Below are positions 46,240 through 57,600 of a stretch of DNA of 64,000 nt, piece by piece; the stretch's first letter is position 1, and each line of letters begins with the position of its first letter. The stretch comes from Kappaphycus alvarezii. Its lineage: Eukaryota; Rhodophyta; Florideophyceae; Gigartinales; Solieriaceae. A program made the translations under genes and the position numbers. Location: assembly GCA_002205965.3 (NCBI GenBank), contig NADL03000018.1, positions 372,001 through 436,000 of the forward strand. The letters run 5' to 3'. The notes beneath the pieces were generated by a model. That model was not told the origin of the DNA. It was given only the letters and a program-made list of their open reading frames with translations, and did not search any database.

Positions 46240-47226
46240 TCGAAAAAAGTATCTCAGCCAATTCGAAAAGGAACAAATTGTGGCCCTCCATCGCGGGGAT
46301 ATGTCCCTGAAGGATATTGCAAATGTAGTATAGCGGAACTACACCACCGTCTTTAGCTTTCTGAAGCGATAAGACCAAGGAAGAGGACAAATTCGAAGCC
46401 TCGCAAGACCAAAGTACCGGAGCAAATTTTACGAGGTCTGATCAGAGAGGCATCCAAGGGCCAAAAAGTGCCTCGGAGCTCAAGCAGCATTTGGAAATTC
46501 CCATTTCGGTACTTCGTCCTCAGCAGATACTTCGTGGCGTTGGATACTTGATTTACAAGAAGATGAGTCAATGTTCAAAGCTTACTCCTGATCAAATGGA
46601 AAGGAGAGTCCAGTTTGCGCGTCGTAATATTGCCCAAGGCCATCTGTTCTTCATTCATTGCATTTTTTGACGAAAAAAGTTTAATTTGGGTGCGGCAGAT
46701 GGGTTCAAGTACTACTGGGACGATATGACAGGGAATGAGAGGCATTTTTCACCCGTCAGAAAAGAGGTGGGTAACTGATGGTTTGGTGGGCAATTTCATT
46801 TTATGGTGAGTCTGAGCTCATTGTGCTAGAGGGGAAACAAAATGCTTTCGCCTACTGCAACCTCTTAGGATCCGGTTTGCTTCCATTTGCGGCTGTTTGG
46901 TGAAATGCAGACGTGGGTCTTTTAGCAGGACAACTGTCCATTCATACAGCCGGAAAACCCAGGGAGTGGCTTCAAGAGAATTTTTTCGCACTCTGTCGTG
47001 GCCTGCATGCTCTTCTGATCCCAACATAATCGAGGATGTGTGAGGATTAATGGCGAGGAGTGTTTATAAACGTACCGGGGAGTTCGAGACTGTCGAGGAG
47101 TTGGAGACTGAGATTCGAAAGGTTTGGGGAGAGATTGAGACAGATTACTTGTTTAAAATGTACAGCATTATTCCAGAGAGATTTATTGCTGCGATTGTGG
47201 GAGAGGGAATGCCTACAACGTACTAG
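46240..47226 (+). pseudogene. Tc1/mariner transposase relic
   Basis: The helix-turn-helix start reads FEKEQIVALHRGDMSLKDI and ANVV. After breaks, VWWAISFYGESELIVLEGKQ, then LLPFAA, then QDNCP and IHTAGKPREWLQENF in neighbouring frames (second catalytic Asp in QDN) follow. SDPNIIEDV-G carries the third catalytic residue. The long C-terminal block RSVYKRTGEFETVEELETEI, KVWGEIETDYL and ERFIAAIVGEGMPTTY ends at a stop at 47224-47226. The order DNAPIH / SPDLNPIENVW / VEELK is diagnostic of Tc1/mariner. Stops and frame changes make it inactive as read. No terminal repeats were identified. Confidence 0.85.
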
Positions 47227-47229
47227 TTC

Positions 47230-47745
47230 TTATCAATATACAGTAAGTAAGTGCTTGATTGCTTTCTGGTTTCGGATCGGCAAGCTGCCGTGAGTCATTG
47301 TCTTTTACATTTCTTAAAAGAAGTTCATCTAAGTAAAAATATGACCTCATATTCTTGTTTCTCGTTTCAAAGTACTGTAGGTGGGAAGTTCAGAGGCCAA
47401 GATCCTGAAGAGGTGAGTGTAATTGTATAGAAGTCAAGGTGTTTCATTTTTCATTTCGTGCACTGTACTTTTGGCTTTTAGAAGGCTAGGGACCTTGCAA
47501 TCAATGTAGTGATCATAACAAATGCAAAATAGGGCACTTTGACCGTATCTCTTGGCTCCCAAAAGCCTTTACACTTTACGCCGGACAATTTTTTGTGCAG
47601 GTCCTAGAAGTACATTATGAGCGTAGAGAATATTTCCTCCTATGCAAGGGAAAAGTTTGGGTTACACAGGGTTTACAGTACGTACTAAATTGGATTGGTA
47701 TGGGTTGGTCTAATGAAAAAACTCACCCACCACTACCCAGCACCA
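47230..47745. other. Spacer before the bounded Harbinger element
   Basis: No gene or repeat was recognised here. Confidence 0.4.
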
Positions 47746-48093
47746 GTAAGAGCATCTCCACCGGTGCACATCAAATTACCAAATGTTTAAAAAATAAAGA
47801 AGGTGCTAATTATTTTCTTCCCACCGATAAAATCTAAATGACCAAGAAACCTACGTTTTTCAATTTGAGGTAAAGTGAGGAGGAAAATATCCCAAATTTG
47901 CTTCCTGAAGCTACCTTTCGCCTCCCCATACGTATCCAGGCCTGCATCTCTCATTTGCTGCCCCGTAACTCTTCCTGCAAGTTAACGGGAATAAAGTTCC
48001 CTCCTTTCTACCATTTTCCCCATCTCTATCCCAAAAAACTGCTAACTTCACTCCAGATTACAATAAATAGACACAAGAACCCACCCAAGTGAC

Positions 48094-49012
48094 ATGGCAC
48101 AACAGGGTAATAACTACACCACCAAAGAAGATTATGCTTTAGTCAGAGCCTGGATTCGCGTTTTTTCAGGATCCAATCATTGGTGAAGAACAAAAAGACA
48201 CCACATTATACAGAAAGTATGGGAACAGTACAGAACGCTTCGGCTTCAGGCATTTCCAGAACGACATCTCACATTAGTTGTCACGATAATTAAGATGATT
48301 GTCAATTATTTTGTCCGCTTTTCCGCTCGCCATCGAAGTATTCTAGTCAATAAGCCAACTGGTGTCAATGAGGAAGATATATGAGGTATGGCCACCGCTC
48401 TGTTCAATGGGAAGAGGATTAAGCAGGCATCTGACGACATTGGTAAACTGTGTAAATTCATGGAAGCATAGATTATTCTGAGCTTCCATTAGAAGTTCCT
48501 CGGAGGTACAGGAAGCTCGGGAGAGAGTAATGCAGGAATGTCAGGTGAACACCAACGAAAATCTGAGAGAAGCGATATTGGTCTGCCTGGAGCGTCTGAA
48601 ATTGTTGAAGAAGAAGAAAAATCATCGATGGAGGGAAAAGTGAGTCTTTGAAACCATCAAAAGGTTTAGGACGCCTTCCTGCTAGACGTAGAGCACAAGA
48701 GGAGGAATCAAAGTATTTATTCGCGTCCAATAAAATTAGTTTAGCCGAACGAAGAATCACTGTTCAGAAACAGCGTAATTATGCTTTAGTACAGCATAAA
48801 GACATATTAATTCTCAAAAATGGACCTAGTGGGGCTTTTTTCCGCCAGAAAGAGAGAATTTTAAACTCATGCAAGAAGAGGCTTTAATAGTCTCACCGGA
48901 AAAGGTCATGCAAGACATAGACGTGCAGAACTCCTTCCGTCTAGTGCTGAAGAAGGACTATAATGGACTGTCAGAGAACGTCCCGAATTGGTGCCTCTGA
49001 GAACGGTGCTGT
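48094..49012 (+). pseudogene. Myb/SANT-like partner protein of Harbinger element 3
   Basis: From the ATG at 48094: NNYTTKEDYALVRAWIRV, then PIIGEEQKDTT by frame change, then VWEQYRTLRLQAFPERHL, FSARHRSILVNKPTGVNEED and ATALFNGKRIKQASDDIGKL. This is the ED-AL--AW / GxxQ / W----- / RxxxxNxxGxxEEDI layout of plant and protist Myb/SANT-like transposon proteins. A helical tail follows (SNKISLAERRITVQKQRNYA, 48648-48887). Several stops break it. Such proteins bind the transposon ends together with the transposase. Confidence 0.68.
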
Positions 49013-49744
49013 GAACGGAGCGCAAAAAGGTGGGATTCTGGTCGTAGAGCGTAAGGTAATGACACTTTAAGGCAGAAGAAATTGCTTAGGACCTTTTAGA
49101 TGAGCAAATACTGAGTTCAGGTGCCCCATCGAAATCGTATTCCCTTCTACTGGATATTGTTGAACCTATAGACTCAGGCACTTCTTCAAAGCCGCCTCAG
49201 ACAGTTACTTGATTTGAATCGCATTTTTATGCAGTACAGAACTGATGAGTATGCGTATCACAAAAGAGATATGATATCCTCGTTATAGGGAACATCAGAT
49301 GTGTCTCAAAAAGGAAAATACAAATAGTCGCAGGGAGAATATGCGTACTGCAACGCTTCAAGATGGAAAACATTAACGCTATCTCAGTCACTTGAAGTGC
49401 GCAATACGCCAGAAGATATCATATTCCCTGCTGAGATGAACTGAAATGTAACATGAGCAACGAACGTGCACAAGAACTGAGTAAGAAACAGTTCGGTACT
49501 ATAGCATATTTCACTAAGATGTACCAAGCAGGGATTAATGTACTTTTGGAAATAAATACAGCGGTAATTTTTCGCTCTTGCAGAACCTTTTCATTGGAGA
49601 CGATGAACGCTAAACAGGTATCTAAGATAGTTGCTGCACTACTGCGCCTTATCTCGGCTGAGGAAAGGTAAACTTTTTATTTACTGATTAGCCTCAAACT
49701 GCCATGAATGTTCTGTAACTAGACTGCGAGTTTCATAGTACAAT

Positions 49745-50940
49745 CCTGATCCATGAAGGAATGCCTTTCCTTCACATTAGAGCTGCCAAACGACCCATTA
49801 CAAGTACTTCAGTCCCATTTCGAGGCAAAAGACTGAGTCTACCCCACATTTGGATTCACACCGTTCCGCATTGTGACATAATAGTAGTCTTCATCAGCAA
49901 TTTATAGATCTCACTCCGGCCCCTGTCTTCCACCATCACATTATGTAGAATTATGCAGGAGAGGATCACATTTTTCATAACATTCTTAGACCAAAATCGG
50001 AAGGGTACAGCAATTAAATGCAAATTTCCCTGTAGAACGTCAAATGCTCGTTCAATATAATTCCTAGTACTCTCTTCATTTTTCCTGGTATTTCTCCTTT
50101 TTGTTACTTAAAAAGTAACTATGTGTACGAATACAGATCATTTAGGGTATATGCGGTCTGCAAGCCAGTATGGCTTGTTCCGAACTTTTTTAACTGTTGT
50201 ATAATTTATTAACTGTGGTATGTTCCAGCAGAAAATTTTTTTATTAATGTTGAGGCCTCAACCACATTGATTTCGTTCTCAGACCCAGACATGCCAAAGA
50301 AAGCATGCAATTTCCCGAGATATAGGCCACATCTAGCTTCTAGGTTCACAGTTGATACACTTTCTTTCCCTTCGTATTCTCTATGCCACGCAATAAGTCA
50401 ATTTTCCACTGCCACTTGCAACAGTCAATACTTCCAAGCATCTCACGAAACCCTTTTAACTTTGACTCAGCTAAAATACGTTTCATATCGTTTACAGTAG
50501 GATCTCAAATTTACTCAGAAGCAAAGCGTGAGAAGATATCCTTCGTAAAGTATTGTAAGCAGAGTACAGCAGTCGATTCATTCATATCAATATGTTCATC
50601 AATGGCGTCTGCTGCTACTCCATTGGCCAGAATTCGGAACGCAGCAGTCATTTTTTTAATACAGACTTAACTCTTATTTCACCGTGCAGTCTTTTGTTGT
50701 ATATATAAGCCGTTGTATGTAGTCAACGGATATCTGCAAGAATGCTATTTCGATTGATATTTGGTCTTCTGCCAGGCACAAGTTCACCTCATCTTCTTGG
50801 GGAATATTATCATCGCTGTTATCCAAGAAAGAAGCAATAACGTCGGAAAGCTGGTCATATTCCGCGAGTTCTTGGAAGAAGAAATGGTCTTCCATACCCC
50901 AATACTTTCAGTCTCGTACCTGATTGATATCATACTGAGG
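49745..50940 (-). pseudogene. PIF/Harbinger DDE transposase of element 3
   Basis: On the minus strand an acidic N-terminal block (50895-50674: YDQLSDVIASFLDNSDDNIP) is followed by the catalytic signature KGFREMLGSIDCCKWQWK near 50480-50410, where GSID carries the first Asp. The late signatures are RNYIERAFDVLQGNL near 50060-50020 and VMKNVILSCIILHNVMVED near 49980-49930. Together these are diagnostic of Harbinger transposases. Stops and frame changes are frequent between blocks, particularly between 50340 and 50070, where the middle Asp region is not legible. Confidence 0.78.
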
Positions 50941-51499
50941 TACCTCGAACTCCAGAGTCGTTTCCATTTAGCGGATGGGAGTGACCAACATCAAATGTTC
51001 TAATCGTCAAAAACCAAATCAGGAAAATTTACCTATCCAATGAGATGTGAACAATTACTGTATACATATTTTTGCATATTTGATGCGTACCGGTGGAGAT
51101 GCTCTAAGGTGAAGTATAGACTCTGTACATACAAACCCGTGGACATCCCCGTGCTCTTAATAGCCTCACCCCGCGGCCATTTGACTTCTGCCCACAGACG
51201 CCTTCGGGGATGAATATAATAGGGGCGGCTTTCGTAGAAGGTAGGAGCAGCTTATCTCCTATTGGTGATGTGCAAGAGAGTTTCGGTAGACACGGAGGGT
51301 TCACAGAATCTTAGGTAATGAAAGGAGTGCGGAGGATAAGTGAAGGAAAAACAGAAGAGCCAGAAATTTTCCACCAAAAATACCCTGCGGAACAGGGCCC
51401 CCGTGGCTTGAAAAAAGGCTCCTTGACTGCTCTTAAGAACACTGCAGGAGGTTCTCTGCAATACTCACACTTTGAAGTAGTGGCCTTAGGTGTCGCTCA

Positions 51500-52070
51500 A
51501 AACCCTTTCCATCAAACAACTGGAGTTATTCTGGACGAGTTGCGCGGCGTGGCACGCGAACAATGTTAGGTACGCATCAGCGATTCGAACGACTATCCGT
51601 GTGTCAATGCCAGTTGCAACCCGGTTGGCGAAGTCCGAGCGTTTGGGTGCCAGCCCCCAACGTGGACAGTGGAAGGGAAATGAAGCGATGCCCAGGGTTC
51701 TTGGAATGTATCAACTCAGCAAAGCGAGTGTCATTGCCGAGGCGAGCATGGTTAAGGGTCTTGTTTGGGCATCGCATCAGGGAGGGGAGGCGGACTGGAA
51801 GTCGAGGGATGTATGAAGTTTACGCATAATAGTCTGTGCCCTCGTTCTCTTAAAGCGCCTTGAGGTCCGGGAGAACTGCATGGCTGAGCTGTGGGGGCTC
51901 GAGGACATGTTTTCGGGCGGCTTTGGAGAAGTCTGCGACAAACAACCGTGTTTGCGAGTCGTACCGTCACCCGCTCGTGAATCCTTAGGCATAGCACAGT
52001 GCGTGGTCACCATACTGATCCATGAGTGCCTTGCACCCCTTTGTGGCATTTTTAAGTTTGGGTTAGTTTA
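51500..52070 (-). pseudogene. LINE-like ORF2 C-terminal relic (copy 6, divergent)
   Basis: Minus-strand reading gives KGCKALMDQYGDHALCYA, corresponding to the C--C / GDHA--C motif. TRLFVADFSKAARKHVLEPP follows, then by frame change GNDTRFAELIHSKNPGHRF and ISLPLSTLGAG, the counterpart of the VPLAFDSLGAP block. It differs clearly in sequence from copies 1-5, so it belongs to another LINE lineage. A stop and frame changes are present. Confidence 0.55.
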
Positions 52071-52074
52071 CTTC

Positions 52075-53325
52075 GTGTGGAACATAGGGTTAAATTACCA
52101 TTAGCCTGTACAGCGTGGCGACAGAGAAAACACTACGATGAAAATGGGCAAGCTGCAGAACGGCGACTAAAATGTTTCCGCGCCGTGTAAGCAGACAGGC
52201 ATCGTTCGAAGTAACCATTATCGCAGAATGCCGCTGTAGAAGTGTGTCCCTGACCTTAGGTAATTCTTCCTTGGCACGATTAGGGACTGAGCGCACCAAC
52301 TCCTTGACGAGGGAAAAGGCGTCTGGGTACCAGCTGCCGAGGGTGGAGATTATGAACTATTCAAGCCCACGAAGTTACGAGTACTATCCTATTTTTATAT
52401 CTCCCTTCAACTTTTTTTCCATCCTTCCCACAGTAATCCCCCCGACATGCAATCATGTGTCTTGCAGATTTCAAGCTGATAAAATGCCAGGAGCGTACGG
52501 ATAAATTTGTGATGACGACACAAAGCGCTATGATTGCCTGTCAAGACGAGCTGGCGCCTTCGTGTATGAACCACGCTGTCTAGATTCAGATCGATATCGA
52601 GAGGTTGCACCTGCGCTTGCGTCACATATCTACAACTACGTTCAAGCTAAGCGTATTGACGGGGGGTGAGAGAATGGCGAGATAAAGGTCTGGTGAGCGC
52701 ATAAAGGGGTGCTGGCGGACTTCATACACCGTAAGGATTATTTACGGAGCGCAACCGCTTTTTTGTGACCCTGCCACTGTTTACTATAATGTCTTGTGAA
52801 TACTTTCGTCGCCCATTCGTTTAGTGGATATCGAGGAGCAATTTTGTATGCACTCTTCAAGATTAAGTGAGGAGTTTTAGGAGAGCATGAAGAACGTTAT
52901 GGATTCCGAAGGATATCTTCTTAAATTTCGTCCGCAGTTGCTGCATTTCAGAACATCGATCTACTCAAATGTGATGGAGAAGAACGGATGTCCATTGGAT
53001 TGCTGAGTTGGGTTTATTGACTGTACAAAGATCCAAGTAATGAGGTCAGGAGGACATGCAAGTATGCAATGATGCTCCTATTTAGAGCAAAAGCGTATAC
53101 AATGCCCCGTACACCATACAATTATGACCCAGACGGTCTTATATTTTGTCTTCATGGGCTGCAGAAAGGCCGGTGACATGATCTGACGCATATTCGATGG
53201 ATTAGAATGAAGAAGCTATCGGCAGCCCTATTAATTAATGGTGGGCAATAATACACATACAGTACATAGATTTTTGCTGTAGTGAAATTGGCCCTCGTCC
53301 TAAATTGCTACCGGCAGAGCTGATT
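52075..53325. other. Spacer between LINE relic 6 and copia element B
   Basis: Short frames only. No recognisable family or repeat was found. Confidence 0.4.
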
Positions 53326-53330
53326 TTAGT

Positions 53331-53461
53331 CGTACGGAACAAGGTTTAATGGTTGAGTCAGATGGTCAAGGATGGAAAGAGTGAAGGGGTTGGACTATCG
53401 ATAGTTAAGTAATTTGATGTGGAAGCTTCTGGAAGACTACTGTAATGCATGGAATCTTACA
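53331..53461 (-). repeat. 3' LTR of copia element B
   Basis: On the minus strand it begins TGTAAGATTCC and ends TTCCGTAC plus one base (G here, A in the other copy). The standard TG...CA ends are therefore kept in the 5' copy and mutated here. The target duplication TTAGT is at 53326-53330. Confidence 0.9.
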
Positions 53462-53479
53462 TTCCCTCTTCTCTTTTCT
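53462..53479 (-). promoter_or_regulatory. Polypurine tract of copia element B
   Basis: The minus strand reads AGAAAAGAGAAGAGGGAA directly before the 3' LTR start TGTAAG. This position and composition are those of the plus-strand primer of reverse transcription. Confidence 0.88.
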
Positions 53480-53668
53480 GTAGAATTACATCGGTCGTCG
53501 CTTGCAGTGCAGACAATCAGACCAGTCTTTGTTTCGTTCCTGGGCATTTGCAGAAAGTGTAAGGTTACTCGTTCAGCTTTTGGTTGTCGTTGTGTTACGC
53601 CGCAGGTGTGCAGCTTTCGGGAGGGGCTATTTGAGAGATTATACGTCCACTGCCATTAGCAATTCATA

Positions 53669-54626
53669 ATGAGTGTACTAGACGGTGCAGCGGTGTACAG
53701 AACGAAAGGTGCTGGAATGAAGGATAGTGACAAGGAATTCGTTATCGATATGATAATGTGTGGAGATGGAAGTAATACGTAATGGAAAGGGATACTTGGG
53801 AAGAGGAGAAATCTTAGGGTCTCAAGGGTTTACAGTAAGCAAAGCTGCTTATCACAAGATCGATGATGCAGGATGGAAGTTAAACCGGACAAGTGCGCGG
53901 ATATTGTCGTTTTCCACAAGGAAGGTCGGTGATAAGACCATACGAATTCCAAAGTTGTGTGTTATTCCGACTATCGTAAGAACTCGTCGGCGTGTTAACC
54001 AGAGATTGAGTGACATCATCCGGGAAGCACTTCTGCACTTCTGTAAACGGCATCCTGGAGTAGGTGTGATTATCGGAGGGCCTCTTGCGCCTGCGGCTAA
54101 TGATGCTATCAAGCAACATCTTGTTCATGATGCAGAGGGACTATACGCGTACAGTAGCGAACTTGATTGTGTACCAGCATCCATAGTCAGTGCTGTTGGA
54201 TGTCTGTGGGGTAGGTCAACTGGTTCGAACATCAAAGAGAATCTAAAAAAGGATAATTTCCAGTATCAGAAACTGGGTCAAGTGGGTCAACAGCTTCAAA
54301 CGTTGGGGATCCATGCATGCATTAGGAAAGTGTGAAACGAGCAAAGGAAGAAGATAATTGTTGGGAAAGGAGATTATGCGTTTGAGTGGGTAGGTAAATT
54401 GAAGACAGGAATATTGTTGGTGTGGTTGTGTGATATGGGGAAAGCGGACCACTATCGTTTTGGATGGGATGAAGGGTGTCATACTCGATTCCGAAGAAGA
54501 GTTAAAAATTCGTCTGAGTGAGCAGACCTTACGTATGTGCGGGGTAAGGATGTGACCAAGCTGCATGTGGCGGAACTTTTCGAGCTTGTCGGTGTAAGAA
54601 GAAGTAAACTTAGACATGATTGTTAA
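53669..54626 (+). CDS. Antisense ORF in copia element B, papain-fold cysteine-peptidase-like
   Basis: This ORF lies on the strand opposite to pol, wholly between the RNase H stop (54681) and the polypurine tract. A short start (MSVLDGAAVYRTKGAG) shifts near 53755 into a long open block (ATG at 53766, stop about 54335). That block contains KAAYHKIDDAGWKLNRTSA, LSDIIREALLHFCKRHPG, IKQHLVHDAEGLYAYSSE and LDCVPASIVSAVGCLWG. After a stop and further one-base steps it continues DYAFEWVGKLKTGILLVWL, GKADHY, then VLDGMKGVILDSEEE, then LSEQTLRMCG, ending at 54626. A Cys followed by Pro and a helix (DCVPASI), then a His on one strand (DHY) and an Asp on the next (ILDS), is the order of papain-fold peptidases. 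Family assignment is inference. It has three to four frame breaks. Confidence 0.6.
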
Positions 54627-54680
54627 AGGAGGGGAAGGTTACTGAGAGTCATCAGGCATGAGTACCTTCATCGTTGGTAT

Positions 54681-57600
54681 TCAACTGAGGTGACGGAAAG
54701 GAGAATCTTGCGACATGAATACTCGTTTGCATGGAGTTATGCACTTGTTTGTTCTGATAGCATTGGTCAACATAGAGTTGGGCTTAGCTTTGGTCGTGGC
54801 ATCGGCAGAGTTTAGGTCACCAGGGATTAAACATGTAAAAGCGATTCTTCCGTTCGCAATTGGTTCACGGTAACGATAGCCAATCTCAGGGATTGTTGGA
54901 ATGGTGTCGTTCATCAAGTTCAACCATAGGGTTTCACAGTCATTGTAAACAACAATTGGTATGACGCGTTTGATGAGACTGAAAACGATCATGGAGAGGT
55001 TCTCAAGGGAGCTTAAACTAACATCAAGAGCCATAAGTTCTGACTGCTCTGTAGAGTGTGGACGGCGAGGGGCGCGGGAACTACGCCAATGAATGATGTT
55101 GAAAGTGTCATTCTTATCAGCAAGTACAGTAATGAAGCCAACCTGTGAGTGCTTAATCGGTAAGTTTTGATAAGCACCATCGGTGTAGAGGCGAATATGG
55201 ATTGTTGAAGCATCCAGTGGGACATAGATGATTGATGAGGGCGAAATGGCTTGAATATATCGAAGAACCTGACGGGTATCTCGGAGTGTAGATAGAGAGG
55301 GACTTTCTGATCGCGGTTGCGCTGAAGGGCGGCGCTTGCCTGAAAGGCAGATAGCGGACTTGTTCCGAGGGCAATCCAGGCGAGCTTGCCAGCATCATAC
55401 CTAAGTTGGGAAATCTCGTCCGTAGTCATTTCCCTATTAATTTCAGGTTTCGTGGATTGATCTAGACTGTCGGAAATATTAATCTTGGAGATGTAAGGAT
55501 GTTGCGAGATCTTCACGGTGATGCTATCTTTTGTGTATATGCCCTTGAAATCGACTGGAATCTGAGCACTACGACACTGAAAGCGTTTTACCAGCATTTG
55601 TTCCTCATGAAGTTTGGATGAGGGCAGGACTGAGGCGGCGTCATCAGTACATAGCGCGGTAGCAGCAGATTCTTTCGGGCTATATAAGAGCAAAGGCTCA
55701 TACATAGACTGTTTGTAGTCCATGAAGTTTCCACATAGCCATGGGAACAAGAGTGTGGTTCCAATACCGGCCGGCTTCAGTTTCACCATAGAACTGAATA
55801 TTGGCTTTCCAAATGCTACCTTTCTTGGAAGGGAATTCTTCGAAGTACTCAGGCGGCTGGTTGTAGTAGATAATTCTACCACTTGGCTTGTTTTGCAGAT
55901 ATGGTTTGGTGACATCCCGAACAACAATACTAATCGAATCACCACTTTGTTTGAGTGCCACATCCCAGGTTAGCGTAATGGCTAATAAGATGCGTAAGGA
56001 ATTCAAAGCAATGGTTGGGGCCTTACCTGTAACTGCGTGACGAAGGGCAGAACGGTGAGATGCACTAACCAATCTTGCACGGTAGCGTGTGGGAGGGTCT
56101 GCGAGCGGAGATCTCTTGATGGGGAGGACCCATTTGAGGGGCTGGAGTTCGCAAGAATCGTCCATTGCCAGCTTAGGAACTTCCTCGACGGGGCCTTTGA
56201 GCAAGAAGTTGATCTCATCCAACTTTGCTGCACGAAATTCTTTTTGTTGATCCTGGGAATGTCTTGAAATGGACTTAATGTGTTCTACAAATGTGAGGTT
56301 GACTGTCGCTTCCAGTTCTTCTGAATTCAAAATGTAGATGGTGGGCTGACTCTGCACCTCGGTAGCATTTATAACACCACATGGCGATGAGGAGAGACGA
56401 AGTATAATGGCATTGTCATCTGTGCTGATGTCGGTTTGGTGACGTTGATGGACGGAGTTAGTAACGAAAACGGTACTCAAAATTTGAGATATCGGAGCCG
56501 GTTTGTTACGTGGAGTCATGCGTGCAGGAGAATGGGGCGTAGTGTTCGGAGGTAGATTGTCAATAGTGATAATCTTATCGGTGTCGTGGTCTCGAACTTC
56601 TGGAGGTAGGAAATCGGAACCAAAGAATGGACGAACCCTTCGTTCATGCGTAGGGAAGAACTTGTTATTGTATGACACGAAGATTGTTGGGCGATCGATC
56701 CGAGCAACGGATCCCTCTCGCCAGACATGCTTGTGGCGGTAAAACCAATCCTGATGTCCAATTTGGAATAAAGTGAATGAAGCGACATGACGACGAAAGT
56801 AATGTAGGGCTTGGCGGATAACGTTGTCGGCGCGTATGCGCGCGGTTTCCGAGCGAAAATTTTCCATGAGGGTGATTCTAGTTTGAATATTCGTCGGTTT
56901 GTCCAATTCACCAAGCACACGAGGCATGATTCCGAAGCGATGAAAATGAGGGAGTGTACGATGAGCGTTTCGGGTAAAGTTCCAGGCCCTTTCCTCGTGA
57001 GAAATTAGAATATGAAATTCATGACCCCAATCGAAGGTTGGGTCAGCAAGCAGTTTGTCAATGGCTTTGTGAAGGTAGCGATGAGATCGTTCATTGCTGC
57101 CAATAGACCAAGGAGCTTCTGTGGGGATTGGACATAGCTGATATTCCAGTTCGCGTAAATGGTCAGCCATGTATTTGCTAACGAGACTGGAGCCACGGTC
57201 ATCAACAGTAAAGACAGGAGCATCAAAGATAGATATCCATCGGCTTAGATATGCAGCAAAAGTAATGGGGGCGGAGTCATTGAGCAGCTTCAATAAACGT
57301 AGCATGGAATCGGCAAGGTCAAGCATAACAAGAAACTTGACATGCTGAGAATGGACATTGTTCGGCATGACATCCAATGTAAACACAATATTCGGAGTTG
57401 TAGAAGGTGAAAAGCAAACTTGGGTACTCGAGGGAGTTCTGCATGTTCAGCACATGATTTGCAAGAGTGTTACAGTTTCTCAATATGATCCTTGACGGAT
57501 TGGGGTACCATACGTCCTTGACTTTGTTGGCGGAACAATTGAGTCATAGAAGAACCAACGGGGTGTCCCAGAACTTTGTGGAGATGTGCTAGGTTCTGTA

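Larger units (their letters stand above)
47750..51104. mobile_element. PIF/Harbinger transposon (element 3) with TIRs and TAA target duplication
   Basis: The left end GAGCATCTCCACCGGT begins at 47750 and continues to 47776. The right end (51078-51104) is its inverse with 25 of 27 bases matching. TAA flanks both sides (47747-47749 and 51105-51107). A three-base TAA/TTA duplication and a GAGCATCTCC-type terminus are characteristic of PIF/Harbinger elements, including plant ones. The 3,355-bp interior holds a Myb/SANT-like gene (+) and a DDE transposase gene (-) converging on each other, the usual two-gene set. Both are interrupted. Confidence 0.92.
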
